A DNA stretch of 40,495 nucleotides from Bacteroidia bacterium (GTDB lineage Bacteria; Bacteroidota; Bacteroidia; JANWJV01). Within the stretch, counting starts at the first letter, position 1, and every line of letters begins with the position of its first letter. The translations under genes were made by a program, and so were the position numbers. The notes beneath the pieces are model-generated. The model searched no databases, had not been told where the DNA came from, and saw only the letters and a list, made by a program, of their open reading frames with translations. Below, piece by piece: positions 1 through 9,063 of the stretch. The stretch covers positions 1 through 40,495 of the forward strand of contig JANWJV010000062.1 in the NCBI GenBank assembly GCA_025451785.1, in the 5' to 3' direction.

Positions 1-105
1 CCCATCGATAAACAGAAGGCAATTCTCGACAGGACGCTCGAGGATTGGAAGGGCGAGCTCGACCAGGTGGATGACATCCTCGTAATGGGTCTGCACATCA
101 GCTAG
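1..105 (+). CDS. SpoIIE-type serine phosphatase, C-terminal fragment
   Basis: Only the last 34 codons lie in the window. They read through to TAG at 103-105. The end contains DQVDDILVMGLHIS, which matches the end of the complete SpoIIE/PP2C phosphatase at 16682-20710 (EQIDDILVIGIRI). In this family the 'DDxxxxxi' end carries an aspartate of the metal-binding site of the PPM phosphatase fold. The preceding stretch (PIDKQKAILDRTLEDWKGE) also aligns with MKEQETILEKTFHQWRGSRE of that protein. The N-terminal sensor part lies outside the window, so its input domain is unknown. The family call rests on this short match alone. Confidence 0.7.
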   Translation, partial: PIDKQKAILDRTLEDWKGELDQVDDILVMGLHIS

Positions 106-148
106 ACCGCTCCTTAAATTCCATTTTGTTTAATACAGGAAAATTGTT

Positions 149-173
149 AAATTGGTCAAAATTTTGACAATTT
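149..173. repeat. AT-rich inverted repeat just upstream of a secreted-protein gene
   Basis: A perfect 14-bp palindrome (gtcaaaattttgac, 155-168) is extended by five more pairs on each side (149-153 with 169-173) if G154 is bulged. It ends 3 bases before the ATG at 177 and is followed by further T residues. It could be an operator dyad, a translation-masking hairpin, or a weak terminator for the phosphatase gene ending at 105. The sequence alone does not decide between these. Confidence 0.5.
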
Positions 174-176
174 TTC

Positions 177-2270
177 ATGCATTTCAAAAAACTACCCTAC
201 CACCTTTTTGTGGTTTTTTCCGTTTTTTTCTCTGCGCAGGCATTTGCCCAGCCTCCTAACGATGACCCCTGCAAGGCTACATTTCTCGGGCCTTTGCCCC
301 AGCCTGTTTCATGCCCGGTAGGGAAGGGCCCCGTTTACCAGGGCGCTTGTGACAATACCGGCGCGAAGCCGGAATACCCTCATCCGTCCATGATGGGCTG
401 CAGTGGAAATGGCAAGACCACTGCTCCAAATGCCGACGTTTGGTTTGAGTTCATCAGCACAGGGCGCATGCTGAATGTTACGATAAGACCCGGGCAAAGT
501 GGTGATAACATTGACTACCCGCAGGTATCGCTTTATGAAATTCACGGCGGCACCAATAACGATTGCCTCAGTCCCAATCCGCTTGCCTGCGCTGTTCAGA
601 ACTCAGGAACAGGCACCGTTACGCTTACACATCCTATCAGGATGGGAGCGAAGTACCTGATACAGGTGGCAGGAAAAGATACTTCGGATACTGGAGCGTT
701 CCAGATCGATATTTCCAATGACCTTCGTTGTTACGATTGCCAGGTAGAGTCCGATCTATTGGCGTATCCTTCTCCTGTGCTCGGCAGGTATCAGCCCGGG
801 CAATATGTCACCTTTATTTATTTTATCAAAGGGTATAAAAATTCAAACGGCACTTCGCCGCACGCGCTCATTCCGCGCTTTGGCCCGGGATGGGATACCG
901 CTTCATTTATAGAATATCCCCTGTGGATCCTTCACCCGCTTGGCCCCAGTTGGAAAGGCACCTGGATGTGGTATAAGAACAAACCTACTCCCTCGGGTGT
1001 GTTCAGCGGGTATTTTTATGACATGAACGATACCATTCCCTCTAACAATATTGGCGACAAGGGCACTGCCAACGATACCTGGTATTTTTTCTGGCAGATA
1101 AAAACAAAGCCAAACTGTAGCGGACCACAAGACCTTTCGGTACAGGTGGATGCCTATTCAGATGGTGAGACCGGCGTTCTCTACCCGCTGCTTACTTGCC
1201 AGAACGATCCCTCATTTACGTTCAAGCCGATCCTTGATTGTTGCCCTTCTTTGACCATTGACGGCCCTTCAGTTGCCAAGTGCCCCGGAGGCGGCAATTG
1301 CAACGATACCCTCAAAGCCTATAGCTCAAGTTTCAATTTTTCGGATTTCAAATGGTACGATGACAGGGGCACCTTCTTTAAAAAGGATTCCAGTGTTTGG
1401 ACCTCACAATGCACCACCATATGTCCCGGCAAACGGTATACAGTAATTTCATACAATAAGAACAAGGGCTGTCTTACCACTGGCAGCAAGGTAGCGCCGG
1501 GTTTAATATTCTCGGAGCTGAGGCAGATCAGAGGCGGCTGCGGAAACGCGTGTGCTGATTCGGTAACAGCAAGGGTCACCAATTGGCTCGGGGGTGATAT
1601 TACCTCTTCCTCTACTTTCCTATGGTCAAACAGTGCCACCACCTCATCGGTGCAGCTCTGTCCCGGCAAGAACTGGGTATGCATATCGAACAACGGATGC
1701 ACCATTACCGACACCATCGACACCAAGAACTATCCGCCCGACGACGCTTATTTTTCCTATCCCGAATATAGTTTCTGCAAACGCGACAAGCGGAAGTTAA
1801 TTCCAAATTATGTTTCGTTACAGGGAGGTTCTTTTACGGTCGCTCCATCCACAGGCCTTACTGTTGACGCGCAAACAGGCGAGATCGATCTTAACGGTTC
1901 GGTAGAAGGAAGCTATACGATCGTTTATACTACCAACGATAATTGTTCCGCATCCGATTCCGTTCAGATATCCATCACGGCTGAAACCGGCTGCGATCTT
2001 TCCATTTACAAAGGCTTCACACCCAATGGAGATGGCTTTAACGATGGCTGGATCATCGATGGAGTGGAGTTCTATCCGGGATCTGTGGTAAAAATATTCA
2101 ACCGCTGGGGCGGAGTGGTTTGGGAAAGTACGGAGTACGATAACTTACAGGTGAAATGGGAGGGAAAGAACTTGTCCGGTGGTGAATTGCCCGACGGAAC
2201 ATATTTTTATTACATAAGTCTTGCCGGTATCGACCGTGTTTACAAAGGATGGGTAGAGCTCACGCGCTAA
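177..2270 (+). CDS. Secreted protein with gliding-motility-type C-terminal domain (T9SS type B sorting domain)
   Basis: This 697-residue protein begins with a clear signal peptide (basic start, hydrophobic stretch, cleavage near AFAQ-PP). Residues about 27-185 begin PPNDDPC and look like a pre-peptidase-type beta-sandwich often seen at the start of Bacteroidota surface proteins (PNADVWFEF, KYLIQVAG). The middle is Cys-rich and unrecognised. Residues 606-697 form a CHU_C domain: FTPNGDGFNDGW, KIFNRWGGVVWE, LPDGTYFYYI and the terminal KGWVELTR. In known T9SS substrates this domain directs export across the outer membrane and surface attachment, usually with a PorP/SprF partner, and one is encoded at 9608. 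The role of the body of the protein is unknown. The ATG was chosen because it begins the signal peptide. Confidence 0.85.
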   Translation: MHFKKLPYHLFVVFSVFFSAQAFAQPPNDDPCKATFLGPLPQPVSCPVGKGPVYQGACDNTGAKPEYPHPSMMGCSGNGKTTAPNADVWFEFISTGRMLNVTIRPGQSGDNIDYPQVSLYEIHGGTNNDCLSPNPLACAVQNSGTGTVTLTHPIRMGAKYLIQVAGKDTSDTGAFQIDISNDLRCYDCQVESDLLAYPSPVLGRYQPGQYVTFIYFIKGYKNSNGTSPHALIPRFGPGWDTASFIEYPLWILHPLGPSWKGTWMWYKNKPTPSGVFSGYFYDMNDTIPSNNIGDKGTANDTWYFFWQIKTKPNCSGPQDLSVQVDAYSDGETGVLYPLLTCQNDPSFTFKPILDCCPSLTIDGPSVAKCPGGGNCNDTLKAYSSSFNFSDFKWYDDRGTFFKKDSSVWTSQCTTICPGKRYTVISYNKNKGCLTTGSKVAPGLIFSELRQIRGGCGNACADSVTARVTNWLGGDITSSSTFLWSNSATTSSVQLCPGKNWVCISNNGCTITDTIDTKNYPPDDAYFSYPEYSFCKRDKRKLIPNYVSLQGGSFTVAPSTGLTVDAQTGEIDLNGSVEGSYTIVYTTNDNCSASDSVQISITAETGCDLSIYKGFTPNGDGFNDGWIIDGVEFYPGSVVKIFNRWGGVVWESTEYDNLQVKWEGKNLSGGELPDGTYFYYISLAGIDRVYKGWVELTR

Positions 2271-2289
2271 GCGGATGAGCGTTTATTAT

Positions 2290-2297
2290 TATATTTG
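2290..2297 (+). promoter_or_regulatory. Possible -7 box of the Bacteroidota promoter type
   Basis: TATATTTG fits the phylum consensus TAnnTTTG and lies 26 bases before the ATG at 2324, so transcription would start near 2303. No TTG -33 box is seen at the usual distance, so the call is weak. It would drive the collagen-like paralogue cluster. Confidence 0.35.
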
Positions 2298-2323
2298 AGT
2301 TTAATACTTAACCATTTTTGCCC

Positions 2324-3799
2324 ATGATAAAAAACTTACTTCAGAAAAGAAACACTCTTCTCTTTTCATTCCTGGTCCTTTTGGCTTCCGGCGCTTTTGC
2401 GCAAGCCCCCAAACTTATCAACTACCAGGCGATCGCCCGCGATGGCGGACAATTGGTAGCCAGCGGCACGGTAAACGTAAAGTTCCGTATCTATGAGAAC
2501 GGATGTACCAACCTCAAGTACGAGGAGGAGCATATCAATGTAAACACCAATGCGTACGGTCTTTTCAATGTGAAGATCGGCGGTGGCACTCTAGTATCAG
2601 GAAACTGGTCTGCGATCCAATGGAACAGCAGCATCAACGCTTATTACCTGCAAATGGACATTGCCGTAAACGGAGGCAATTATCAAACACTCCCCTGCGA
2701 GCAATTTGTGTCGGTGCCTTATGCATTGAACGGACCTGCGGGTGCTACGGGCCCTACCGGACAGGCAGGAGCCAATGGTGCTGCCGGAGCTACCGGGCCT
2801 ACAGGAAATCCCGGACCCAATACTATTTTCGGAACTGCGCCCTATTTGCTGAAGGCATGGGGAACAGGCAAGGCCAATAACTCAGTGATCATCCAGGATA
2901 CGATCAAGAATTTTATCGGCATCGGTAACCCCGCACCTAAAGCTCTTCTTCATGTGGGTACCGCGGGTTCGCCCGACGACGTGGTATTCGAAGGTGTTGG
3001 TAACATCTTCGGCACGAATACTAAGTTGTACGGAAAAGGAACAGCGAAATTTGTTTTTAATCCTGAGGTGGCCGCGTTCAGGTTAGGTGTTAATACGACC
3101 GCGAACCTGTGGGACGGCCCGCTGATGGGTCCGGCTTCAATGGCCATCGGTGTTGACGTTCAGGCATCAGGGCAAGGTTCTGTTGCGTTTGGCGCAAGCT
3201 CGAAAGCCCTGGCATTCGGTACGCTTACCATCGGTTCGTACCTGCAAGCCGATTCTATGAACTCAATGGTGTTCGGTTTCGGAAGCAGTAACGGTCCTGT
3301 TTACCTGCGTAACTATCGTAAACAATCCATTGCGATCGGCGCTTCATCGTCTTGGCCCTCCATCTACATAGCGGCGCCTATTATACCTCAATATGGAAGG
3401 GCATCGAACGTTTGCGTGGGCGCGATGAATATCCGGAAGTCGATAAACGATCTTCCCCGGAGCACGTTTGAGGTGGCAGGATCTATGGCCCTCGCGGTTT
3501 CAACTGCCGGCGGCTCACAGGCCGACCTTACCGGAGGTGCTGATACTATCTCGGTGTTGCTGGTGAGTGTGGCAGGGTCTTACAACGTTAAACTTCCTAA
3601 GGCGAGCACAGCGCCCGGCCGTATTTATACGGTCAAAAGAACAGTGGCCGGCTCGGCGAACATAACGCTTCAGCCTTCTAGCGGTGATCAGGTGGAAGGG
3701 GTAGCTACCAACTATACAGTGAGCACTGGCTTTGCACGCGATTGTTTTACTATAATTTCGGACGGTAATGTAGGGTGGTGGATAATAAATAAGTTTTAG
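2324..3799 (+). CDS. Collagen-like / YadA-head-like exported protein, paralogue A
   Basis: The 491-residue protein has a signal peptide ending near AFA-QA. The order of parts is as follows. A conserved N-terminal beta domain comes first (about 25-135; [38 protein letters not shown]). A short Gly-X-Y collagen-like segment follows (about 137-166, GATGPTG units). Next come a linker with GIGNPAPKALLHV and a YadA-head-like beta-roll (about 272-320, with SMAIGVDVQASGQGS and spaced A-x-G turns). The C-terminal domain has LPKAS, GRIYTVK and SDGNVGWWIINKF. No T9SS sorting domain or translocator barrel is present. It is probably a trimeric fibre or adhesin, which is an inference from the repeats. ATG 2324 was chosen over the TTG two codons upstream because it directly precedes MIKNLLQ of the signal peptide. 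Confidence 0.8.
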   Translation: MIKNLLQKRNTLLFSFLVLLASGAFAQAPKLINYQAIARDGGQLVASGTVNVKFRIYENGCTNLKYEEEHINVNTNAYGLFNVKIGGGTLVSGNWSAIQWNSSINAYYLQMDIAVNGGNYQTLPCEQFVSVPYALNGPAGATGPTGQAGANGAAGATGPTGNPGPNTIFGTAPYLLKAWGTGKANNSVIIQDTIKNFIGIGNPAPKALLHVGTAGSPDDVVFEGVGNIFGTNTKLYGKGTAKFVFNPEVAAFRLGVNTTANLWDGPLMGPASMAIGVDVQASGQGSVAFGASSKALAFGTLTIGSYLQADSMNSMVFGFGSSNGPVYLRNYRKQSIAIGASSSWPSIYIAAPIIPQYGRASNVCVGAMNIRKSINDLPRSTFEVAGSMALAVSTAGGSQADLTGGADTISVLLVSVAGSYNVKLPKASTAPGRIYTVKRTVAGSANITLQPSSGDQVEGVATNYTVSTGFARDCFTIISDGNVGWWIINKF

Positions 3800-3807
3800 A
3801 TACGCTT

Positions 3808-5265
3808 ATGAAAAAAATACTTGCTACTATCTCGTTGCTGCTCGCTTTTGGTGCGGCATGGGCGCAGGCTCCCAAACTTATCAACTACCAGGCGATCGCC
3901 CGTGATGGCGGACAGTTGGTTGCCAGCGGCACGGTGAACGTAAAGTTCCGTATCTATGAGAACGGATGTTCTACCCTCAGGTTCGAAGAAGAGCATTTGA
4001 ATGTGAGCACCAATCCCTACGGTCTTTTCAACGTGAAGATCGGCGGCGGTACTCTCTTGTACGGAAACTGGTCCGCGATCCTATGGAACAGTAACACCAA
4101 CGCCTATCACCTTCAGATGGACATTGCCGTAAATGGAGGCAATTACCAAACACTCCCTTGCGAACAATTTGTGTCGGTTCCTTACGCGTTGAACGGTCCG
4201 GCAGGGTCAACCGGCCCAACGGGCGGCACCGGTGCTACCGGCGGTACTGGTCCTACTGGCGGCATTGGTCCCACTGGAGGTCCCGGTCCTACAGGCCCTC
4301 CCGGACCGAACACTCTTTTTGGAACACCTTCGTACCTGTTAAAGAGCTGGGGGTCGGGTAAAGCAAACAATTCTATTGTGTACCAGGATACGCTCAACAA
4401 CCGTATCTCTATGGGTACTACCGGCCCTAAGGGTTTTCTTCACGTGAACATGCCTCAAACAGAGGACATCATCTTTGAAGGTCCGGGTGGATTGTTCCCC
4501 AATACCAAAAGTTATAACAGCGGTTTTGTAATGCTCATGAATAACAATTCTACCGCCTTTCGTCTCGGATCACAAGGCAACGGACAATGGAACGGTTCCA
4601 AAATGGGAACAGTATCGATTGCCATTGGTATTGACGATGAAGCTTCAGGGTATGGTTCTATGTCAATAGGTGCCTATTTAAAGGCCAGGGGTGCCAAGTC
4701 TCTTGCCTTCGGATCCGCTCTCCAGGTCGATTCTACCGATGCTGTGATAATGGGATTCGGTCCCTCTCAAACCGTACCGACGGTCAATTCAAGGAGCGGC
4801 TCCGTGGTGATCGCCTCTGGTTCGCCATGGGCTTCTATTTTCCTTTCACGTTATAATTCAGGCACCACCACAAGGCCCGCCGTTTGTATCGGTGGTACCA
4901 GCGTGATCGGCACTGCCAGTACCCAGCGCCCCAGGAGCACCCTGGAGGTAGCGGGCTCCATGGCAATTACATTCGATGTCAACACAACAGGTACTGTAAA
5001 CCTCAATGACACCAGCCTGGTAGTGTTCGTAAATGCCGCCAGCAATGTCATCAACTTCCCGATCGCAAGCACCTGCCCTGGGCGTGTTTATATCATCAAA
5101 AAATCAAATGCTAATGCCAGCGTAGGGCTCAAGCCGAACGCGGTAGATAACATTGATGGAGGAACCAACGGCACAATGATGAACCTTGCTGCCATTGGGA
5201 AAGAATCGTATATGCTGATGTCTGACGGCGCGAACACCTGGTGGCTTATAGGAAGTTTTAAGTAA
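3808..5265 (+). CDS. Collagen-like / YadA-head-like exported protein, paralogue B
   Basis: This 485-residue paralogue starts 8 bases after gene A and shares its whole architecture. It has a signal peptide (ends near AAWA-QA), an N-terminal domain nearly identical to the neighbours, a Gly-X-Y segment (about 130-168, rich in TGGTGPTG) and a linker with MGTTGPKGFLHV. The beta-roll follows (about 270-318; SIAIGIDDEASGYGSMSIG), then RSTLEVAGSMA and a C-terminal domain ending SDGANTWWLIGSFK. Its collagen part and linker differ more from A and C than A and C differ from each other, although its N-terminal DNA is closest to C. It has no sorting domain or membrane anchor. Function is unknown; a surface fibre or adhesin subunit is inferred. 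Confidence 0.8.
   Translation: MKKILATISLLLAFGAAWAQAPKLINYQAIARDGGQLVASGTVNVKFRIYENGCSTLRFEEEHLNVSTNPYGLFNVKIGGGTLLYGNWSAILWNSNTNAYHLQMDIAVNGGNYQTLPCEQFVSVPYALNGPAGSTGPTGGTGATGGTGPTGGIGPTGGPGPTGPPGPNTLFGTPSYLLKSWGSGKANNSIVYQDTLNNRISMGTTGPKGFLHVNMPQTEDIIFEGPGGLFPNTKSYNSGFVMLMNNNSTAFRLGSQGNGQWNGSKMGTVSIAIGIDDEASGYGSMSIGAYLKARGAKSLAFGSALQVDSTDAVIMGFGPSQTVPTVNSRSGSVVIASGSPWASIFLSRYNSGTTTRPAVCIGGTSVIGTASTQRPRSTLEVAGSMAITFDVNTTGTVNLNDTSLVVFVNAASNVINFPIASTCPGRVYIIKKSNANASVGLKPNAVDNIDGGTNGTMMNLAAIGKESYMLMSDGANTWWLIGSFK
3880..3969 (+). repeat. 90-nt segment identical to 5349-5438 (copy in paralogue B)
   Basis: Read by eye, these 90 bases are identical to 5349-5438 in paralogue C, including third codon positions. 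The flanking parts of the two genes differ. This suggests a recent duplication or gene conversion. Confidence 0.85.
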
Positions 5266-5273
5266 AAGATCCA

Positions 5274-6767
5274 ATGAACAAAAAAATAGTCTATTCCGCG
5301 TTTTTCATCCTGATCACATCCTTCGGATTTGGCCAGGCGCCTAACCTGATCAACTACCAGGCGATCGCCCGTGATGGCGGACAGTTGGTTGCCAGCGGCA
5401 CGGTGAACGTAAAGTTCCGTATCTATGAGAACGGATGTACTACCCTCAGGTTCGAGGAAGAGCACTTGAATGTAAACACCAATCCTTACGGTCTTTTCAA
5501 TGTGAAGATCGGCGGCGGCACTCTCTTGTTCGGAAACTGGTCTGCGATCCAATGGAACAGCAGTACCAATGCTTATCACCTTCAAATGGACATTGCCGTA
5601 AACGGAGGTTCTTATCAAACGCTTCCCTGCGAACAATTCGTGTCAGTGCCATACGCACTTAACGGACCAGCGGGTGCCACAGGCCCTACCGGGCCGGCGG
5701 GAACCAATGGTACGAACGGAACTGCCGGAGCAGCCGGTGCTACAGGCCCTACAGGGAATCCCGGACCCAATACTATTTTCGGAACCGCGCCTTATTTGCT
5801 CAAGGCATGGGGAACAGGTAAGGCCAACAATTCGACCATCTTCCAGGACACTACCACAACCAATCCCCGTTTGGGCTTTGGTACTATCAGCCCCTTGGCA
5901 TCTCTTCACCTGTCGGGAAACAACGGTGCTAATGATGGTGTTCTTTTTGAAACTTCTGTACTGGGCCTCGGCTCGAACCAGATCGCTCCAAGCGGGCAAG
6001 GGGCCAGGTTCCTTTGGCATGCTAAGAAACTGGCGTTCCGCGTAGGTGCCGTGGGTACCGCCAACTGTCCGAGTTGCGCGAGTTACTGGGACGATGCTAA
6101 CATCGGAACGTTCTCTATGGCAATGGGCATTGATGTAATGGCTTCGGCGCAGGGCTCTCTTGCTATTGGGGCCTCTTGTGTGTCGAAGGCAACAGCTACA
6201 CTTACAATGGGTTCTTACCTGAAGGCCGATACCGGATATACAATGGTTGTTGGTTTCGGTAACGGCGCAACACAATCACTGGTTAACAGGAACCCGTATA
6301 CCATGATGCTCGGAGCCTATTCCAGGTGGCCCGCGGTACAGATCGCGCCGCCAAAGTATCCGCTTAAGCCCGGCAACGTTTCCATCGGTGGTATGAACGT
6401 AAACTCCATCACGCCTTTTGCTCTTCCTTACAATACGCTTGATGTTGCCGGATCAGTGGGCACTGCGGTGGATGATTATAATACAGCCAATACGATAGGT
6501 TTGAGCGATACCAACTCAGTGGTCATTATCAATCCCGGAACTTCACAAACAGTGAATATTAACCTGCCCAAAGCCAATACGGCTATGGGACGCCAGTACG
6601 TGATCAAAAAGAGAAGTACAAATTCCTGCGTGATCAATGTGAATGCATGGACGGGAGAGTTTATTGAAAGCAATGGAAAATATGTTTTCGGAACAGCTTC
6701 ATTAACAGAAACAATAGTCATCGTTTCGAACGGTAATGCGGATTGGTGGATAATATCAAAATTCTAA
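5274..6767 (+). CDS. Collagen-like / YadA-head-like exported protein, paralogue C
   Basis: This 497-residue paralogue lies 8 bases after gene B. It has a signal peptide (ends near GFG-QA), the shared N-terminal domain (about 22-130), a Gly-X-Y segment (about 131-166, with GTNGTNGTAG), and a linker with GTISPLASLHL. The YadA-head-like roll is at about 281-330 (SMAMGIDVMASAQGSLAIG), followed by YNTLDVAGSVG and a C-terminal domain ending SNGNADWWIISKF. The 5' DNA matches paralogue B, while the collagen/linker DNA (NPGPNTIFGTAPYLLKAWG) matches paralogue A, so the gene looks mosaic. It lacks a sorting domain and a beta-barrel, so its route through the outer membrane is not evident. A surface fibre subunit is inferred. 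Confidence 0.8.
   Translation: MNKKIVYSAFFILITSFGFGQAPNLINYQAIARDGGQLVASGTVNVKFRIYENGCTTLRFEEEHLNVNTNPYGLFNVKIGGGTLLFGNWSAIQWNSSTNAYHLQMDIAVNGGSYQTLPCEQFVSVPYALNGPAGATGPTGPAGTNGTNGTAGAAGATGPTGNPGPNTIFGTAPYLLKAWGTGKANNSTIFQDTTTTNPRLGFGTISPLASLHLSGNNGANDGVLFETSVLGLGSNQIAPSGQGARFLWHAKKLAFRVGAVGTANCPSCASYWDDANIGTFSMAMGIDVMASAQGSLAIGASCVSKATATLTMGSYLKADTGYTMVVGFGNGATQSLVNRNPYTMMLGAYSRWPAVQIAPPKYPLKPGNVSIGGMNVNSITPFALPYNTLDVAGSVGTAVDDYNTANTIGLSDTNSVVIINPGTSQTVNINLPKANTAMGRQYVIKKRSTNSCVINVNAWTGEFIESNGKYVFGTASLTETIVIVSNGNADWWIISKF
5349..5438 (+). repeat. 90-nt segment identical to 3880-3969 (copy in paralogue C)
   Basis: This is the second copy of the 90-base identity. It encodes the INYQAIARDGGQL to YENGC part of the N-terminal domain. 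Paralogue A has the same protein sequence here but several synonymous differences. Confidence 0.85.
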
Positions 6768-6806
6768 GTGAGAGAGCAGCTACATCTTAAATTGAAAAAG
6801 TGCAAC

Positions 6807-9047
6807 ATGAAAAAGATCTGTTCGCTTCTGCTTTTTGTACTTGTGTTTTCGGGGCTGTTTGCGCAGGCGCCTGACCGCATCAATTACCAGGCGGTGGCCC
6901 GCAACAACGGGCAGCTGTACTCGGGTGATGTGAGCGTTCGTTTTGTAGTGCATGAAAGCACCTCTAACGGTAACATTGTATATGAGGAAGAATACGCGAA
7001 CAGCAACTCGCTCCTGGCCAATCAATATGGTTTGTTCAGTACCGAGATCGGCGGAGGTACGCTGGTGTCGGGCTCCTGGAGCGCCATTAACTGGGGAGTT
7101 AATCCTTACTTCCTCGAAGTGAAGATCAGTTTCGATAAGACAGGAAGCAATTACCAGAGCACGGGCACCAGTCAATTCGTTTCAGTGCCTTACGCATTGT
7201 ATGCGAAAACTTCGGGCGGCGGTGCCAAAGGAGCTACCGGCGATACTGGTCCCACAGGTTTTCAGGGTGCGACAGGCGATACCGGCCCCACCGGTCCTAC
7301 TGGAGCAAACTCTACTGTAGCCGGTCCTTCCGGCGCCACAGGTGATACTGGTCCCACTGGCCCGACCGGCCCTGGGGGATCAGCGGGAAGCGTTGGCCTC
7401 AATGGCGCTACCGGCCCCACAGGTCCTACGGGCCCACAGGGTAATAATGGCGTTGCAGGTGTTACCGGAGCTACAGGCCCCGGAGGTACTAATGGTGTTA
7501 CAGGTCCCACAGGAACAGCCGGAGTAACAGGCCCCACTGGCCTGGCAGGCGTTACAGGTCCTACCGGAACCGCGGGTGTTACCGGCCCCACTGGTATTGC
7601 CGGAGCAACAGGAGCAGCGGGAGTTACCGGGCCTACAGGTACAGCGGGCGCTGTTGGAGCAACAGGACCTACGGGAGCTACAGGCGCCACTGGAACCTTC
7701 ATTGGCAGCGCATGGGGCATCACAGGAAATACAGGAACAAGTTCCGCGATCAACTATATTGGTACCGGCGATGGTGTTGACCTGGTGTTCAGGACCAATA
7801 ATACTGAGCGGATGCGTTTAAATACAGCCAACGGTTTTCTGGGAATAGGGACTGTTAGCCCTAACCAGCCATTACAGGTAAACAGCACTGCCGCTGTCAC
7901 AACGATCCAGATCACCAACCCCACGAGCGGCACCAACATTACCGACGGGCTTAACTTAAACTTGTTTGGCGCTTCGGGCGACGCTACGATCATCAACCGC
8001 GAAAATGCCAGTTTGCAGCTGGGAACAAGCTCAGTGACACGTTTCTTTATAGAATCGGGTGGCAACATTGGTATAGGAACTACCACTCCATTTAATAAGC
8101 TCGATGTAAAAGGCAATATGGTGATCGGTGGTACTTTTGCGGGTACGGCCTCAGGTCCTCCCGATGGACTGGCAGTGCAAGGCCCGATAGGCATAGGCAC
8201 CAATGCTCCCGCTACCGCTCTTCACAGTTTCGGCACCAATGCCGCCACCACATTTACCACGCAGAACGCTTCGCCTGAGACCGCCTTCCGGATCCATAAC
8301 AATGACCTCACAAATGGTAATTTCGGCTCACTGATCTGGACGAGCCAGGCGTCTAACGGCGGAATATATGAGGCAGGTAAGATCGTATCGGCGAACACCA
8401 ACCACACATTTACTTCACTTACAGCCGACCTGGTGTTCCTTACGCGCGACCCCGGCGGCCTTAATGAAAGGATGAGGATCGTTTCCAATGGATTTGTTGG
8501 CATCGGCACGCTTGCTCCATCCGAGCGATTGGAGGTGGTGGGTAACGTAGAGATACCGCCGACCAATCGTTACAGGTATGCCGGAGCAAAAGTGGAATAC
8601 AAGAGTATTCCCGCAGCAGCCTTTACCTATACACCGGGCCTTACCACTACCGGGTATATGGGCGGTTTCGGTTCAGGCAATGCCCGCTGGGTGTTTGGCG
8701 GCACTACGGGTACTACCACTTATTTCCAGGCTCCCCTTCAGTTGCCTGACGGCGCTAACATTACGAACATTGAGATCTATGTGTGGGATAACGATGCCAC
8801 GTATGAAATGTACGGAGAGCTTCAGCGTATCGCTCTTGGAGCTACCACGGTTCTGACACTGGCAACAACCCCAACTTCGGGCACGGCCTTCGCGTCGGCC
8901 GGTGTGATAACACTTGCGGCGCCTGCAATTGCTACGGTCGACAACCAGAACTATGGCTATTACCTGAACATTGTGACCAAGGAGAACACCAACAACATGA
9001 GGATATATGGCGCGCAGGTGATCTATACAGTTGATAAAGTAGACTAA
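6807..9047 (+). CDS. Large collagen-like fibre protein
   Basis: The 746-residue protein has a signal peptide ([10 protein letters not shown], ends near LFA-QA) and a divergent version of the N-terminal domain of A-C ([36 protein letters not shown]). A long Gly-X-Y segment runs from about 139 to 297 and is dominated by GPTG. It is followed by GNTGT, FIGTGD-like text and four copies of a G-I-G-T-x-x-P motif with L-x-V that is common in bacterial and phage tail-fibre-like proteins. The last 170 residues form an unrecognised beta-rich domain. No S74 chaperone peptidase or sorting domain is seen. ATG 6807 was chosen over the GTG at 6768 because it starts the signal peptide; the 13 codons before it are polar. 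It is probably the largest fibre subunit of the cluster. Confidence 0.8.
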   Translation: MKKICSLLLFVLVFSGLFAQAPDRINYQAVARNNGQLYSGDVSVRFVVHESTSNGNIVYEEEYANSNSLLANQYGLFSTEIGGGTLVSGSWSAINWGVNPYFLEVKISFDKTGSNYQSTGTSQFVSVPYALYAKTSGGGAKGATGDTGPTGFQGATGDTGPTGPTGANSTVAGPSGATGDTGPTGPTGPGGSAGSVGLNGATGPTGPTGPQGNNGVAGVTGATGPGGTNGVTGPTGTAGVTGPTGLAGVTGPTGTAGVTGPTGIAGATGAAGVTGPTGTAGAVGATGPTGATGATGTFIGSAWGITGNTGTSSAINYIGTGDGVDLVFRTNNTERMRLNTANGFLGIGTVSPNQPLQVNSTAAVTTIQITNPTSGTNITDGLNLNLFGASGDATIINRENASLQLGTSSVTRFFIESGGNIGIGTTTPFNKLDVKGNMVIGGTFAGTASGPPDGLAVQGPIGIGTNAPATALHSFGTNAATTFTTQNASPETAFRIHNNDLTNGNFGSLIWTSQASNGGIYEAGKIVSANTNHTFTSLTADLVFLTRDPGGLNERMRIVSNGFVGIGTLAPSERLEVVGNVEIPPTNRYRYAGAKVEYKSIPAAAFTYTPGLTTTGYMGGFGSGNARWVFGGTTGTTTYFQAPLQLPDGANITNIEIYVWDNDATYEMYGELQRIALGATTVLTLATTPTSGTAFASAGVITLAAPAIATVDNQNYGYYLNIVTKENTNNMRIYGAQVIYTVDKVD
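7494..7646 (+). repeat. Tandem 27-nt coding repeats (collagen-like GVTGPTGxA units)
   Basis: Four consecutive 9-residue units GVTGPTG(T/L/I)A occupy 7494-7601. After a 6-residue interruption (GATGAA) a fifth unit lies at 7620-7646. The DNA of the units has drifted at third positions, so they are not perfect copies. The unit number could change by slippage or recombination without breaking the frame. Confidence 0.85.
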
Positions 9048-9063
9048 ACGTAAAACCAACGAT

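Noticed and set aside
5643-6275. 210-codon minus-strand frame inside paralogue C
   Set aside because: The product is Cys/Arg-rich with no family resemblance, and it lies opposite a well-supported gene.
7222-7700. Repeat array that might suggest CRISPR
   Set aside because: The repeats are contiguous coding units of 9 residues without spacers and lie within one reading frame.
7262-7753. Long minus-strand reading frame encoding a Pro/Val-rich repeat protein
   Set aside because: It is the complement of the collagen-like Gly-X-Y coding repeats; GGx codons read as xCC give Pro. There is no start context, and the plus frame has a signal peptide and full domains.
2324-9047. Possible prophage tail-fibre module
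   Set aside because: Collagen-like and G-I-G-T-x-x-P repeats occur in phage fibres, but each protein has a signal peptide and no other phage gene (capsid, portal, terminase, integrase) is present.
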